A DNA stretch of 64,000 bases. It comes from Acridotheres tristis. Taxonomy: Eukaryota; Chordata; Aves; Passeriformes; Sturnidae. The stretch covers positions 12,652,216 through 12,716,215 of the forward strand of contig CM072888.1 in the NCBI GenBank assembly GCA_037013685.1, read 5' to 3'. The notes beneath the pieces were generated by a model. That model was not told the DNA's origin. It worked only from the letters and a program-made list of their open reading frames with translations, and searched no databases. A program made the translations under genes and the position numbers. Every line of letters begins with the position of its first letter. Within the stretch, counting starts at the first letter, position 1. Of the stretch, positions 28,995 through 40,617 are shown piece after piece.

Positions 28995-29561
28995 AGCATA
29001 GTGGGACTCCAGACTAAACACCACAGAGCCACCTGCTCGCTCCACTCAGTGGGACAGAAAATGAAAATAAAACTCATGGATTGAGATAGAGACAGTTTAA
29101 TAGGGAAAGCAAAAGCCACAGGGGGAAGCAAAGCCAAACAAGGAATTTGTTCACCACTTCCCCAGGACATGCAGGGACTGAGCCACCTCCAGGAAAGCCA
29201 GGCTCCATCATGGTAATGGTGGCTTGGGAAGCCACATTCTGTAACTCTGAATATTCCTCCTCTTCCTTCTTCTTCCCCCAGATTTATAAACTGAGCATGA
29301 TGTCATATGGTTTGGAATATCACTTGGGCCAGTTGGGGTCAGCTGTCCCAGCTGTGCCACCTCCCAGTTTCATTTTCCCCCAGCCCACTCACTGGTGGGA
29401 TGGTGTGAGAAGCCAAAAAGCCCTTGGCTGGGTGTGAGCCCTGCTCAGCAATAACAAAAACATCCCCCTCTTATCAACACTGTTTCAAAAACAAATACAA
29501 ACCATAGCCCACAGCAGCTGCCATGAAGAAAATTAACTCTATCCCAGCCAAAACCAGCACA
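28995..29561 (-). mobile_element. Solo LTR of a songbird-type endogenous retrovirus, sense to DCLK2
   Basis: Read on the minus strand the segment starts TGTGCTGGTTTTGGCTGG at 29561 and runs through a U3, a TATA-like TATAAAT (29288-29282) and a polyadenylation signal ATTAAA (29101-29096) followed by a stretch I recognise from songbird LTRs ending in GGTGTTTAGT. The 5' end is clear. The lower end is eroded: the expected terminus near 28980-29000 is diverged and I find no target-site duplication. No gag, pol or env sequence adjoins it. Family membership is from memory of common songbird LTR wording and should be treated as likely, not proven. Confidence 0.75.
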
Positions 29562-32500
29562 AAATCTTAGGACAGTCTTGCCAACTGTGTACAAGAGTTT
29601 AAAATAAATTCTGTGAACTACCTCAAAATTCACCATCATTGAGCACGTTCAGAATTATCCAACTCAAAACCAATGCACTTCCTAGACCATTAAAAAATCC
29701 CAACAATGCACACAAGGTAATTCAAAGTTAAATCTCAGGGCTGAAATTTAAATTAACAAAGTTAAAAAAAAAATTAAAGCTACTCAGAAACAGAGTCTCA
29801 AAGTGAATTAGTTGCTTTACATAAAGTAAAGGTAGAGGACAAAAGGTCCCTTTGCTCAAGGATTTATCACAAAACAGTTTCAATAGGCATGCTGGCTTTG
29901 TCTTTTACAGACTCAATCATAAATAGAGCATCTTCTTTGTGCTATCATGGAATGTGGTCTATTATCTGTCACAGCTGTACTACAGCACCCTATAGGACAG
30001 CAGAAATTGCCCTTTTATAAAATTTTCAGTCAATAATTATCCAAAAGGTTCTATATTTCTTTAAGACAGCAGTGTAAAACTTTCTGTCTACTACTGGCTC
30101 CCTTGCTTGATGCATGACTAAAATTTTTGATTATCTCAAAGGGTTGCAATGCAGATTTCTTCTTGTTACCTCTTTTCCTTTAAGGAGAGGCCATAGTAAC
30201 AAAACCCAAGAAGGGCTTTCAAGTTAAAATAATGTAATAACTTAAAAGAGAGAATTTCAAATTCTTTGTTTCAGCTGCATTTAGCCAAGCCTGAAGTTGA
30301 AGCACAAACTATTTTAGCTAAAATAATAAAAAGATAAAATCTGCCAAAATTAATTGAAAATTTCCTATAATTGGCAGATACAGGAAAGTCTAATTACTTG
30401 AGAACATAGTATATTACAGATTGTTTAGTAAGTGCACGAAAGTCCATACCTGCTTTCATATACCAGACATAGAAATAAAGTTAAGTAACACAAGTTTCAC
30501 ATGGAAAATAGATTTTACTACTACACCTGCAAGGCAGGCACATATGGCAAGACTAGAGCAATGGCTGTAAGTGAGAAAACACATTCACTGAGTGATTTGC
30601 TTGTTTCATGACTTTAAGACAAAGGATGAAGTTTAAAAATTACTACTTAAATTTCTGATTATTTTACCGCAGCCAGAACTTCACACATGGTTTCTATTTA
30701 AAAACTTGAAAAATACAAAACCCTCCCCATGAAACAGTATAATTAGGAAGCCAATTGCTGCTCTCTGGATAAAGAATGGTTCTCTAAGAATGAGTTAAAC
30801 ATTTATTTGACAGGGGCACACAACTCACTACTTATCAGATGAAAATATGTAAGAAAAGAAATGGCAGGGGTAACTTAAATCATACCTATAAAACTAACTC
30901 CAGGAAACTTTCCTACAGAATGGTGTATTTAAAAGCATGCCTGAGAAAACATCATCTCTTGATAAACAACATTAATAAAGGTGTGCTGTTGTTTAAATTA
31001 TTTTAGCCATCCTCCAAAGTAGAAAATGCACTTATGTATGTCTATGTGGAAGAACCATCCTGTCATTTGTAGAATTATTATCTCTTTTTTACATTAATTT
31101 TTTGTAGGCAAGAACATGAAAATGTAATATTGTATATCATATTTGCTCACAGCTTTCATGTATGACCTGATTTTAAATCTGCTTGGGATTAATTCATGTA
31201 TAAGTATACACTTCTGATCATCTCCACAATCTTCCAGAAAACTAATATTTGTAAAGTACAACATACAATACTTGATTTTTGAGGGGGTCTAAAGGGGTTT
31301 AATTACTCAAATTAATTTCAAATGCTGTTCATAAAGCAACAGATACCTTTATAGTTAAAAATCACAAACATAAATAAATTTGACTGTTTCACTGACTGCC
31401 TTGAATGTGATTTTTCATGTGAATAACCTAAATACATATTATCCCAAATACAAAGGAAATATATTCTGAGACTTTAGTGGCATTTTGATCCGGCTGTAGC
31501 TTTTTTTTTTTTATTTCTTTTTGCAGCTGTACATCTACCTGCCCTAGAAAATTGACACAACTCCAAAAATAGGCATAAACAATAATTTAAATATTTACAC
31601 TTCTGATTTCAATATGGTCAATTTTATGGTTTGAAGACCACTTTCCTCTTATAATTTCGAAAGATTTTAAAGCTAATGCACACTAGCTTTACCTAGCACA
31701 GAGTCATAGCAGTTACATTATGGAAAGTAAATAAGTCTTCAGCTTATAACTTTGACATTAGCATGAATCCAGCTCCCCAGGTTTCAGAGCAGAGCATGAA
31801 TTTAGTCACCAATATTACACTGAGATTTGCACAACATAGGGTAATAAAGCAGGAAGATCTATTAAGCAATGCTTTCTTCTTTTCATTTAGATGCAGTAAA
31901 TATGCAATTCCAGACGTAGGTGACATCTGGGACTCTTGAGCCCAGCCAAACTATTCCACAGCAGAAAGCTCAACCAGGCTGCAGAGCAGTTTTGGCAGAA
32001 GTCTGAAACCTCCTTATAAGTTCACAGCATAATTTCAACAGACCGTATGTGCCATCCATCCCATGATTCATGACAGTACCCAGAGCAAGCTAAAAGTGCC
32101 AGCTCTTCCATGAAGAAATCCTGCTACCACCAAAAACTCCTCAAATGGGACATATGCTTGCTTAAAAGGAGACATATCTGCTGATATTTTGGGTCACAAT
32201 ATAATCAGCAAATGGTGTAAGTCTACTTCTGCTTTTCCAAGTCTTATTAACAGCAGAAAATCAGCTACAAGACGTGGAACATTGCCTATTGACAAGGAAA
32301 CACTACCCACTTCTCAATAATTTAGCTGCACTGAATTAATAACCAGATGCAATATCCCTGAAACAAGCTGCTGTGTAAATGGTTTAAGAACAATGTAAAA
32401 GGATTCCAGTTTCAGACAGTCAATAGTCTGAACACAACGCTTGCCATCCCCTCAGAAGAGGAAAATACAGATGAACACAGAGAATGGAAAAAGAGAAAAC

Positions 32501-32702
32501 AAGACAACACTGCTCAGTGTGACTGACAAATAGCCATAGGTGATCAGCTGCCTAAATACTGGTTTGCTTTCTTAGAAGCTCATCCACAAAGTTTTTCGTT
32601 TGCCATCTATTTCTTCAACACCAATCCTCAGGAAATGTGCCCATCTCACTTTTCAAGATAAAAATGCATGGATTAAGGAGAATAGGGTGTACACTTAATA
32701 GA

Positions 32703-33076
32703 TGAGGGGAAGGCTGTGGATGTGTCTATCTGTATTGTAATAAATCAACTGAGAATTCATTTTCTCCATGCAGAAAAGCCCATTCTTTATTCACACAACT
32801 TATTTTATACAGTTTTTACAGACCTCATGTACAACTCTAATTGGTTAATAGTTTTCTTGTCAATTAACCTGTTGGCTAGTAAAAGGTATTTTACTTGTCT
32901 GTCCAATTTCTCTATCCTTGGTTAGTTTACATATTTTGTTCACTGATTCCCATGAGACAGATTTCGTGTTTATTGCAGGTGCAAACAGTTCTCTTACCAG
33001 AATAGCTTGTTGTGCTAATTGTTTTCATACTTAAGATTGTTTTCACACAGGAACTTGCAAGCCACTTAGCTGCACA
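32703..33076 (-). mobile_element. LTR-like segment with TATA box and polyadenylation signal, sense to DCLK2
   Basis: On the minus strand there is a CCAAT-like motif (CCAATTAG), then TATAAAA at 32809-32803 and AATAAA at 32791-32786, followed by GGGCTTTTCTGCATGG and an AT-rich tail. This order with a very short gap between TATA box and polyadenylation signal is typical of some avian endogenous retrovirus LTRs. The limits given use TG...CA ends flanked by a 4-bp TAGA on both sides (32699-32702 and 33077-33080). That short match could be chance, so the core 32720-33050 is safer than the ends. Confidence 0.6.
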
Positions 33077-33164
33077 TAGAAGAAGTGACAAGCTAAATAC
33101 TAATTTAACAGAGAGCGAGGACTGATTTTTATGAGGCCTTTCTTTTGTAAGTTACCTACCTGAC

Positions 33165-34262
33165 TGCAACATATCTAGACTTTAATAAAGTGTTTGATGC
33201 CACCTGCCACAGCATCCTCCTAGAAAAACTGGCTGCTTGCAGCTCGGGTGGGTGGACTCTCCCTCCAATGGGTAAAAATCAGGCTGGGCCCAGAGCACTG
33301 TGGTGAGTGGAGATAAATCCAGCTGGCAGCTGTCACCAGTGGTTTCCCCAGGGCTCCACCTTGGGCTGGTCCTGTTTAACATCCTTAGGGATGATCTGGA
33401 CACAGGGATCAGGGCACCCTCAGGAGCTGGGCAGGAGACACTGAGCTGGGTGGAAGTGCTGATGTGCTCAGGGGATGGGAGGCTCTGCTGGAGACCTGAA
33501 CACACTCCATCAGTGGGCTGAGGACACAGCTGCAGGAGGCTCAAGAAAGTGAAGTGTCAGGCTCTGCACCCGAGCCATGCAGTGATACAGGCTGGGTGAG
33601 GAGTGGCTTGGGACACAAAGGGACACCTGGAGTGCTGGGTGACAGCAGCTGAACCCGAGTGTGCCCAGGTGGCCAAGAGGGCCAATGGCACCCTGGCCTG
33701 GATCAGCCAGCAGGACAGGGGAGGGGCTGCTCCCCTGTACTGGGCACTGGTGAGGCCACACCTTGAGTGCTGTGTCCAGTCCTGGGACCCTCGCTTTAAA
33801 AAGGACATTGAGGAGCTGGAGCACGTCCAGAGAAGGGAAACAAGGCTCAAGAAAGGTCTAGGAAACATGTCTTGTGAGGAATGGCTGAGGGGGCTGGGTT
33901 TGTTTAGTCTGGAGAAGAGCAGGCTGAGGAGGGTCACCATGACTCTCTACAAGTCCCCGAAAGGTTGGAGGGAGGTGGAGTGAGTCTCTTCTGCCATGCC
34001 TGCAGTAAGAGGAATAGAGGAAATGGCCTTAGGCTGAGACTGGGGAAATTCAGATGAGATATTAGAAAAACATCTTTTCACTGTTAAGTGGTTTGGCCTT
34101 GGAATAAGCTGCCCAGGCAGATGGAGGAGCCACCGTCGTGCAGGTGTTAAAGATTTGGATCTGGTGATATGGTGAAATGGTTTAGTGCTTACAGTGGCAG
34201 TGCTGGGTGGATGGTTGGACTGGATGATCTCAAAGGTCTCTTTCAACCCTTTTATTTTATAC
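33165..34262 (+). mobile_element. Degenerate CR1 LINE fragment (reverse transcriptase to 3' end), antisense to DCLK2
   Basis: Broken frames spell CR1 reverse-transcriptase blocks in order: DFNKVFDATCHSILLEKLAA near 33178, KSSWQLSPVVSPGLHLGLVLFN near 33316, and AQVAKRANGTLAW to LGLFSLEKSRLRRV at about 33663-33935. The catalytic FADD block reads WAGD, and stops and frameshifts interrupt the frame, so the copy is dead. The end at 34200-34262 (GGACTGGATGATCTCAAAGG) is the usual CR1 3' tail. It is 5' truncated, as most CR1 copies are. Confidence 0.92.
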
Positions 34263-35359
34263 CTCTACACGAATTCTTCTAAATTCACCTATGCAATATG
34301 AGGTACTAATGAGAAAAGTAGGAGGCATCCTGCCCTTTGGCATCACAAGTGTGATACACGCAGTTTTGAGGGAACACATCTGCCTGACCATTTGGGGCTC
34401 TTCACAGCACAAGTTTTGTGAGCCAAACCTCACTGATAAGCATTTGAAAAACAGCCTAGAAATATTCACTTTTTTGTCCTTAAAAAATAGAGACCACTAA
34501 AGAAATACAGGTATCTAGTTTTCCCTTGCATTAGGTTAGAAACCAACTATAGGTATGCCACACAGTGAGCAATGAAAGGAATAAATAGAGTGTATAACAA
34601 AATCAAAAATCCTCAGTAGGGATATTTGAAATGAAAGTATCTGAATAAGGTTTTCTGGCATTTTTTTGCAATAAAAATAACCACTATCTCCTGAAAGTCA
34701 CATAAAGGATCACTTTTTAAATGTCACTCTGCACAACAGAGAATAATACAGCTGACATGTAAAAACATCCCTAGGGAGGGAAAACACTATATATTTTTGA
34801 GGCATGTGTTCCCCTATGAATCCCATAGGACAGGACAGATATCTAGATAGATTTCACCTATTCATCTTATGTTCCTTGGTTTCTTCGGGTGCAACTCTTT
34901 AGCTTCAAAGGTACAAAAAGCTGCTTATTTATACAGCAAGGTAGTTTTTAGGGCTACTGACCTTCTTTCTAACTTTAGCAAACACAGCAGAGTACCCTTT
35001 CCGTGTTCTGCAACACAAAGCCAAGCAGATTTCCGGAACAGCGTATTTACAGCATATATGACTGATCTAAAAATAAAACAACCCCTTTTATGAAGGATTG
35101 GGTTATTTAAATTTCTCTTTCCTTCCTTACTTTGAGCAACTTCCCTTCTCATCAGTTTCTTACAATTCACTTTCATATCACCTTTAATAACCCTGTGTAA
35201 GTCACGATCTTTCCTCATCTACAGCACTCAGAGTTCCCCATGCACTTTTTAAAACCTGTCATGACAACCAGGATTTTAGCAGATGACTAACTGTTACTAG
35301 TTCTCCTCTGATTTTATTTAGACACAAAGAGGTTCAGATTACAGCTACCTACAGGCTTT

Positions 35360-35430
35360 CACAGAATCAGACAACAGCTGAGGTTGGAAGAGACCTCTGG
35401 AAATTCAACCCCCTGCTCAGACAGTGCAAA
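35360..35430 (-). mobile_element. Short CR1 LINE 3' end in intron 1
   Basis: CACAGAATCAGACAACAGCT, GAGGTTGGAAGAGACCTCTGG and AACCCCCTGCTCAGACAG are the reverse complement of the CR1 3' terminus. Only about 70 bp are recognisable. Confidence 0.8.
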
Positions 35431-38400
35431 AGCTCTCAAAAAACAGTCAATGCCAACCTGGTATCAAATGTATCTGACACCATGTGCCTTCTTCACAGGA
35501 AGTAAATAACACTTTTCATGTAAACTAGAATTTCCTCATCCTAGAAACTAGGAGATGGATGGTGGTGGAACTATTTTATTTAACTTGGAAGTTAGCTAAG
35601 AATTACATCCACGTTTCACATCCACACCCCATCGTTCCAGAACTGTGGCACTACAGTGATTTGAATACTTATTTGGAAGAATATTCTTTCAGTGTTTTTT
35701 AATCCTTCTTTCATACCCTTCTTTGTTCAACTTGCTACACTTGCCTCTTTTTTTTTTTAAAGCATTACAGCTTCTGGCTCTAGCACAGGAGGGTAATCAT
35801 ACCTTTTAGAACAAGAAAAATACAAACTGCCTGCTTGGTGTTACCATCTGCTTGCCCAGACAAGAGAAAAGACATTCTTGACCTAATACAACAGTGCACA
35901 CGAACTAAAGTCGCAAGTACTTTACGTGGGATTAAAATGTAACATGCAGTAACAACAACGGTCTAAGGCAGAAAAAGCTTGGATTGTTCAGCACCTCATT
36001 TAAAAACACATTCTCTTACTCTGTATTAGTGAGGCAGAGCTCATTTCTGTAAATCAGATATTGCCCTGTGCTGTGTGTCCTGGCCATGCATAAGGACTGC
36101 CCTGTCCAGACCTTTCCCACCTCCTGGCCAAAGTCTTCCCTGCAGATGCCTGTTGATTGTGTGCACAGCCATGCAGACAAAACTCCTGACATTTTATAAA
36201 GGACTGTATTAATTAAGCATTGTTGTTGAATGAACAAAGACTCAGCCATTTTTTTTAGGGAACTAGAAGGATTCCCATTAGATGCAAAATCAACAATACA
36301 TCTCTTTCCAGGAATAAAGTCTACGCTTGCTTTCATCTCCCAAAATCCAAAAACAACTCCCTACTTTGCAGCAGACCTTTACAACTGGGATTCTCCACGT
36401 CCTTCATTAACAAGACAATGAAAGCAAAGAGACAGAGCATGACCAACATCCACATAAAACACATAGCTCAGGACTAAAGAGCTGCACAGTTCTATTCTTC
36501 AGGTGTCATGCTTTAGGAAGACTACATTTTCAAGAGAAACTGAAAGAAATAGACAAACACTTAAATAGCTAACTCTGGTAGAAAATAAAAATTAATCTAC
36601 TATTCAATATTTGATATTGAAGGGCAAGTATAAAATTACACACGGAATATCACATTCTAGAAGAAAAAGGAGTGTTATATCTGAGAGTAAAGCTGGAAGA
36701 ATGAAAACTGTAAGAAAGTCATAATAGTCCCAGCCCCCACCTCCTCTCTGGATCTGCCTGCTCAAACAGATCAGGAGCAGACAATGAAATTCTTCCTTCC
36801 TTCCTCCCATTCTAAGAAAACAGTGAAAACTGTCAAACTCATAAGCCATAATGTTTCCTAATCTACAGGGCTGAGAATATAAATTATATTTGCCTCAGGC
36901 TAGTCCATCAGAGCATGCTTTTTTGATTGTCATATCCAGCTAAGAAAAACAATATGCTACATAAAATGGAGCTTCTATTTTTGACAAATAAACATGATCT
37001 GGTCCAATTTTAACTGGCTGAACCCACAACAGCAGTATTTCATATCTTCAGTATGTCTATGCACTAGTTCTTTTTCTCTTAAAAATGACAAACAGTAAAA
37101 CAGATTGCCAAACACAGACAAACTCAAAAAAAAAAAAAATGTATCAGTGACTCAACTCAGCTCATTATGATACAGAATTTGATGCTGCCAGCTTTTATAT
37201 CCCAGATAGATAAATAGCAAATAAGCCTTAAAGAGATTGTCCTGTACTGGGACATGTCACTGTCCAAGAGCTACACACACAGGCTGGAGCTGAGGCAGGT
37301 TTAATGCAGATCTTGCTGGCTTGGCAAGGTTTGCTGAGCACTCACCTTCTGCTCACTGCAGAGATCTGCCACTACTGAACCTGAACTGCTGTGACTCCAT
37401 GTCCCAGTTCAGGAACACTGGGAAGGTGCCAAGAGAGCAGCGAGCTCGGTATTGCATCACTCAGCCATGGCCCGTCTGGTGCTCAGCCTGTGGCTGGCAC
37501 ACACTACAGCACTTTAGTTTTATTTTCCTTTCTGAAAAAACCAAAAAGCAATACAGCAAAATACCATTCAAAACTGCTTCTGGTGCTTCTGCAGTTCAAG
37601 ATTTACGTCAACACCAATATTGGTATATTTACTCGACAGCAGAAATTCAAGTTTGCTGTGCTGTAACCATGAGAAATAAAGAAAAGGAACCCAATCAAAT
37701 CTCTTCCAGCACCCTCGAGAACAAAACAGCTGGCAAAAAACTCAAGTAGTTTCAAGGAATGATAGATTCACTACTTGTTTGCTGTCCTTTCCTTCCTAGA
37801 TATACTTTTCTTTCTCTGTGTGGTGATTAATCTTATAGTGGTCATGGAGAGGTGACTCAGTACTTGGCATTCTTTTTTCCCCCTTTTATTTCATTGAGAA
37901 AGCATGGAAGTGGCATTTTGACTGTGACATTTATTTTGCTTCATTCTTTCAGTGAAGAGCCCCAACAAAGGTTGTTTCCAATGAGTATTTGAAGAGACAA
38001 AGAGTAAGTTTTGCTCTCAGTTATTAATTTATAGTTGTAAGACTATATACTGCTGTCCAGCAAGTAACTGTCTTTGTTTTAAAGATAAAAAAAATCTTTA
38101 AATCATAAAAGCTTAATACCATTCCTGCTGCAACACTTCAAATGTCACCCCATGTTATTGCCAGTTTCATCTCCTTTCCCTTCTGTCACCACTTCAGCAT
38201 ATCATATTTTTTAAGGTATCTCTAAATTAACCACCAAATCATGAAAGTTTTTTTACTTACTTCACTTCTTTTATCACCACAGGGTCAGCATTTCACTCTA
38301 CAACCACTTCATATTTCCCCAGCTGTCACTGTAAAACAGCCTTGTAGTGGATCACAGAAGTCCTCAGCACTGTGGTGCTGCCAGGAAATGCCCTTCCATC

Positions 38401-38480
38401 TTTTTTTGAGGGAGGCCCATTTGGCACAGCAAATTCTGTACCCCCTCCCTTTCTCTTCCATGTCGTGAAGCAGCTGGTCC

Positions 38481-38650
38481 CTAACTCCCAGTGCCCTTAC
38501 TGATGGATTAGATAAAGGTCTTCAGGTTCCCTCTCCCATCCAATTCTCCAGGTGTCATTCAGCACTGCTTTGAAAAGGAAAGCTTCCAAGCCAAAGCTCA
38601 GAGGATAGGAAAGCCTAGGAAGCAGGAGGCATTGGAAGGCCTACAAAAAT
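38481..38650 (+). repeat. Unidentified dispersed repeat, copy A (intron 1)
   Basis: This 170-bp block aligns almost end to end with 45651-45822 in the same orientation. Shared pieces include CTAACTCC, GTGATTCAGCA/GTCATTCAGCA, ATTCTCCAGGTGT, TGCTTTGAAAAGGAAAG and GGAGGCATT, then CCTACAAA, with roughly three bases in four identical and few gaps. I do not recognise the family. Confidence 0.85.
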
Positions 38651-39597
38651 CCCAGTTCTTCATTACTGCAAACCAGCTACACCTGGCACACAGAGTCACA
38701 GGGTGGAAGACTGCAGTGGCTGATGCATTAAATGCTTGAGAAGAGCCATTAAGTGCAAATTCACCACGAACCTCTCAGTGTGCACTTGGGAAGCAGGCAA
38801 TGCTGAGCTTAAACTGAATTTTAAGACATTATGTGAAAAGCCTGGGGAATTTTGCTCCTCATTCCGATAATGATCGCTCCCAACAAACAAAGGGCATGAG
38901 TGTCATTCACAAAACAATTCTTCTGGCCCCATTTCGAGACAGTCAAGCGCTGCTCCGTTGCAAGATTTGCAAGGTCTATGTAACCTTAGGAGCTAAGTCC
39001 CATTATGAAAAGCTACTTAGGAACAACTCTGGAATACATCTGATTCTATAACATGCTTTTGAAAGTCAGGCAAGGTAGGTAATTCCCTCTGTTAATACGG
39101 ACTCTGGCATGGACCACATTTGAAACTAGGACTTTACACCTGTTAGTTTTAATAAGCGCTAGCGTATAGATACCCTTTTTCATAGCACTGGGGCTTCCCC
39201 TCTGAAGGCTGAAGCCACCAGTCAACTGTGAGTCAACAGTGACACTTACAGAACCAAATTACAGCGTTTCCCCCTCTTAAAAATGGAAGGTAACTAAGAA
39301 CTTTACAGTTCTTGCAGATGAAAAGAGCACCTGCTGCTGAACTACAATTGGAGTCGAGCCCAGCGCATGCAGATGGCAGCACTCGGGGGGACGGGAGAAG
39401 ATTGGAAAAACGGGGCCCTAAGGCCCCGCACAGCAGCGGGCACCCCCGGCCACTTGCCCCCACGGGCTCTGCGGCCGCCAGTTTTCAGCAAGGCAACCTC
39501 TCCGCTTCGATCCGGGCAGCGACCGGGAAGCTCGCCCCCGCAAGCCACCACCAGGTCCCACGGCCACCTCCAGCCGGACTCTGCCATCCCCCCTCAC

Positions 39598-40006
39598 CTT
39601 CCACCAGCTCGTCCAGGCTGGTGAGCTTCTTGCTGCCATCGATGGTGTAGATGGTGCGGACCCCCTGGGGCAGGTTCACGTTGTCCGACAGGGAGCGGGT
39701 GAGCTCCACCAGGAGGGCGTCGAAGGAGCGGAAGCGGTCGGGGGAGATGGCGTACACCAAGCCCTTGAAGTACCTGTCCCCGTTGCGGTAGAAGCGGGCT
39801 TTGCGCGCCTTCTTCTCGGAGCTGAGCGCCTGCAGGGTGCGGGTGCGGTAGAGGCTGCAGTGCGCGCTGTGCGCCGGGCTGGGCACCAGCCCATTGCCCC
39901 GCGGCCCCGCGCCCGACCCGGAGCCTCCGCGCCGCGGCCCGGAGCGCTGCTGCCGCTTGTCCCGCTCCTCGAAGTGCTCCAGCTCGATGCTCCGGCTGCT
40001 CGCCAT
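39598..40006 (-). CDS. DCLK2: DCLK2 exon 1 (coding part): N-terminus and first doublecortin domain
   Basis: This is the first coding exon of doublecortin-like kinase 2, a microtubule-binding Ser/Thr kinase of neurons. It encodes residues 1-136 and the first base of codon 137. It opens with [18 protein letters not shown], which separates DCLK2 from DCLK1 (whose N-terminus differs). A Gly/Ser/Arg-rich stretch follows at residues 21-39, then PSPAHSAHC (42-50) and the first DC domain from about residue 65 to beyond the exon end, with [12 protein letters not shown] (71-82), [12 protein letters not shown] (88-99) and [13 protein letters not shown] (112-124). The ATG at 40006-40004 is the first in this frame after an upstream stop-free GC-rich stretch; it has G at +4 but C at -3. 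The exon ends GAAG|GTGAGG, a strong donor (GT at 39597-39596), leaving phase 1. Exon 2 completes this codon. The family role is known; the identity rests on remembered DCLK sequences, and I am confident of DCLK2 over DCLK1 or DCX. Confidence 0.95.
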
Positions 40007-40047
40007 GGGGAGCCGCCCGCTCGTCCTCCCAGCTCCGCTACGGGATG

Positions 40048-40225
40048 CTACGCCTGCTCGCCGCGCTCGCAAGGGCTCGGGCCGCCTAACAGAGCATCGC
40101 GCCCGGCCGCTGTCGCCGGGAGGGCTGCGGCTGAGCGCGGCGCCCGACCTGCCCCGCCACCGCAGCCGCCGCTACCCGCTGCTGCGCCCGCGGCCGCGCA
40201 CAAAAGCATCCCTCCCCAAAAGCAT
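40048..40225 (-). promoter_or_regulatory. Three upstream ATGs / short upstream frames before DCLK2
   Basis: Three ATGs lie upstream of the DCLK2 start on the same strand. The one at 40225 opens a 17-codon frame that stops at 40172. The one at 40209 opens a 53-codon frame that stops at 40048, 41 nt before the DCLK2 start codon. The one at 40097 opens a 3-codon frame ending at TAG 40088-40086. If transcription starts above them they would lie in the 5' UTR and could lower initiation at the main ATG. This depends entirely on the transcription start, which is unknown. Confidence 0.5.
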
Positions 40226-40233
40226 CCCTCCCC
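40202..40233. repeat. Perfect 2 x 16 bp tandem duplication in the promoter region
   Basis: AAAAGCATCCCTCCCC occurs at 40202-40217 and again, unchanged, at 40218-40233. Each copy carries a CAT, so the duplication creates a second upstream ATG on the DCLK2 strand (40209 and 40225). Confidence 0.95.
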
Positions 40234-40552
40234 TCGGGGCCGAGCGCGGCGCTCCCCGGCTACGGGCGATGCCGGGGGCCGAGCGAGAGGCTGGCAGGAG
40301 CCCCGCGGCCGCGCCCCCGCGCCGTGCCCATGCGGGCTCGCACAATGCGCGGGTGCCCTGCTCAGCGCCTTCCCTCCCTGCTGGCTCCGCCGGGCAGCGG
40401 CTCCGGGGCCGGAGCGCCTGTTCCGGCAGCTCCGGCTGTGCTCCCGCAGCGGGAGCAGCGGCTCCGCAGCCTCCCGGCTCCCGGAGGGGGAAGCTCCGCA
40501 GCGGATCCGGCGGGAGCGGCGCTGGCGGCCGGGCCGTGGAGCGCAGAGAAGC

Positions 40553-40617
40553 GGGAGCGGGGAGCGGGAGCGGGCGGAGCTCCTGCCGGGCCGGGCCGGG
40601 CCGGGCGGGAGCGGGGG
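40553..40617 (+). promoter_or_regulatory. Two adjacent G-quadruplex-type motifs upstream of DCLK2
   Basis: The plus strand has GGG-AGC-GGGG-AGC-GGG-AGC-GGG at 40553-40574 and a second run of six G-tracts at 40588-40617, built on four GGG tracts separated by CC and followed by GGG and GGGGG. Both fit the G3+N1-7 rule. The G-rich strand is the template strand of DCLK2, about 550-610 bp upstream of its start codon. The second block contains a short tandem (GGGCC)n array. Folding is inferred, not shown. Confidence 0.75.

Larger units (their letters stand above)
26420..39597 (-). other. DCLK2: DCLK2 intron 1 (13.2 kb)
   Basis: The intron is bounded by a GTGAGG donor at 39597 and a TTCCTTCCAG acceptor ending at 26420, and splicing the two exons restores an unbroken family sequence. 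It holds three LTR-like segments in the sense orientation (26686-27074, about 28995-29561, about 32703-33076), one degenerate CR1 in antisense (33165-34262), one short CR1 in sense (35360-35430) and one copy of an unidentified repeat (38481-38650). No alternative coding exon is recognised. Stretches 27080-28990, 29570-32700 and 35440-38470 hold nothing I can name beyond simple A/T runs. Confidence 0.9.

Noticed and set aside
33182..33983. Several frames of about 70-130 codons
   Set aside because: They are pieces of the CR1 reverse-transcriptase region or its antisense, not host genes.
40007..40072. In-frame extension of DCLK2 exon 1 by 22 codons upstream of the ATG
   Set aside because: The extension would begin at a TTG, is not part of the family N-terminus, and the ATG at 40006 gives the known [18 protein letters not shown] start.
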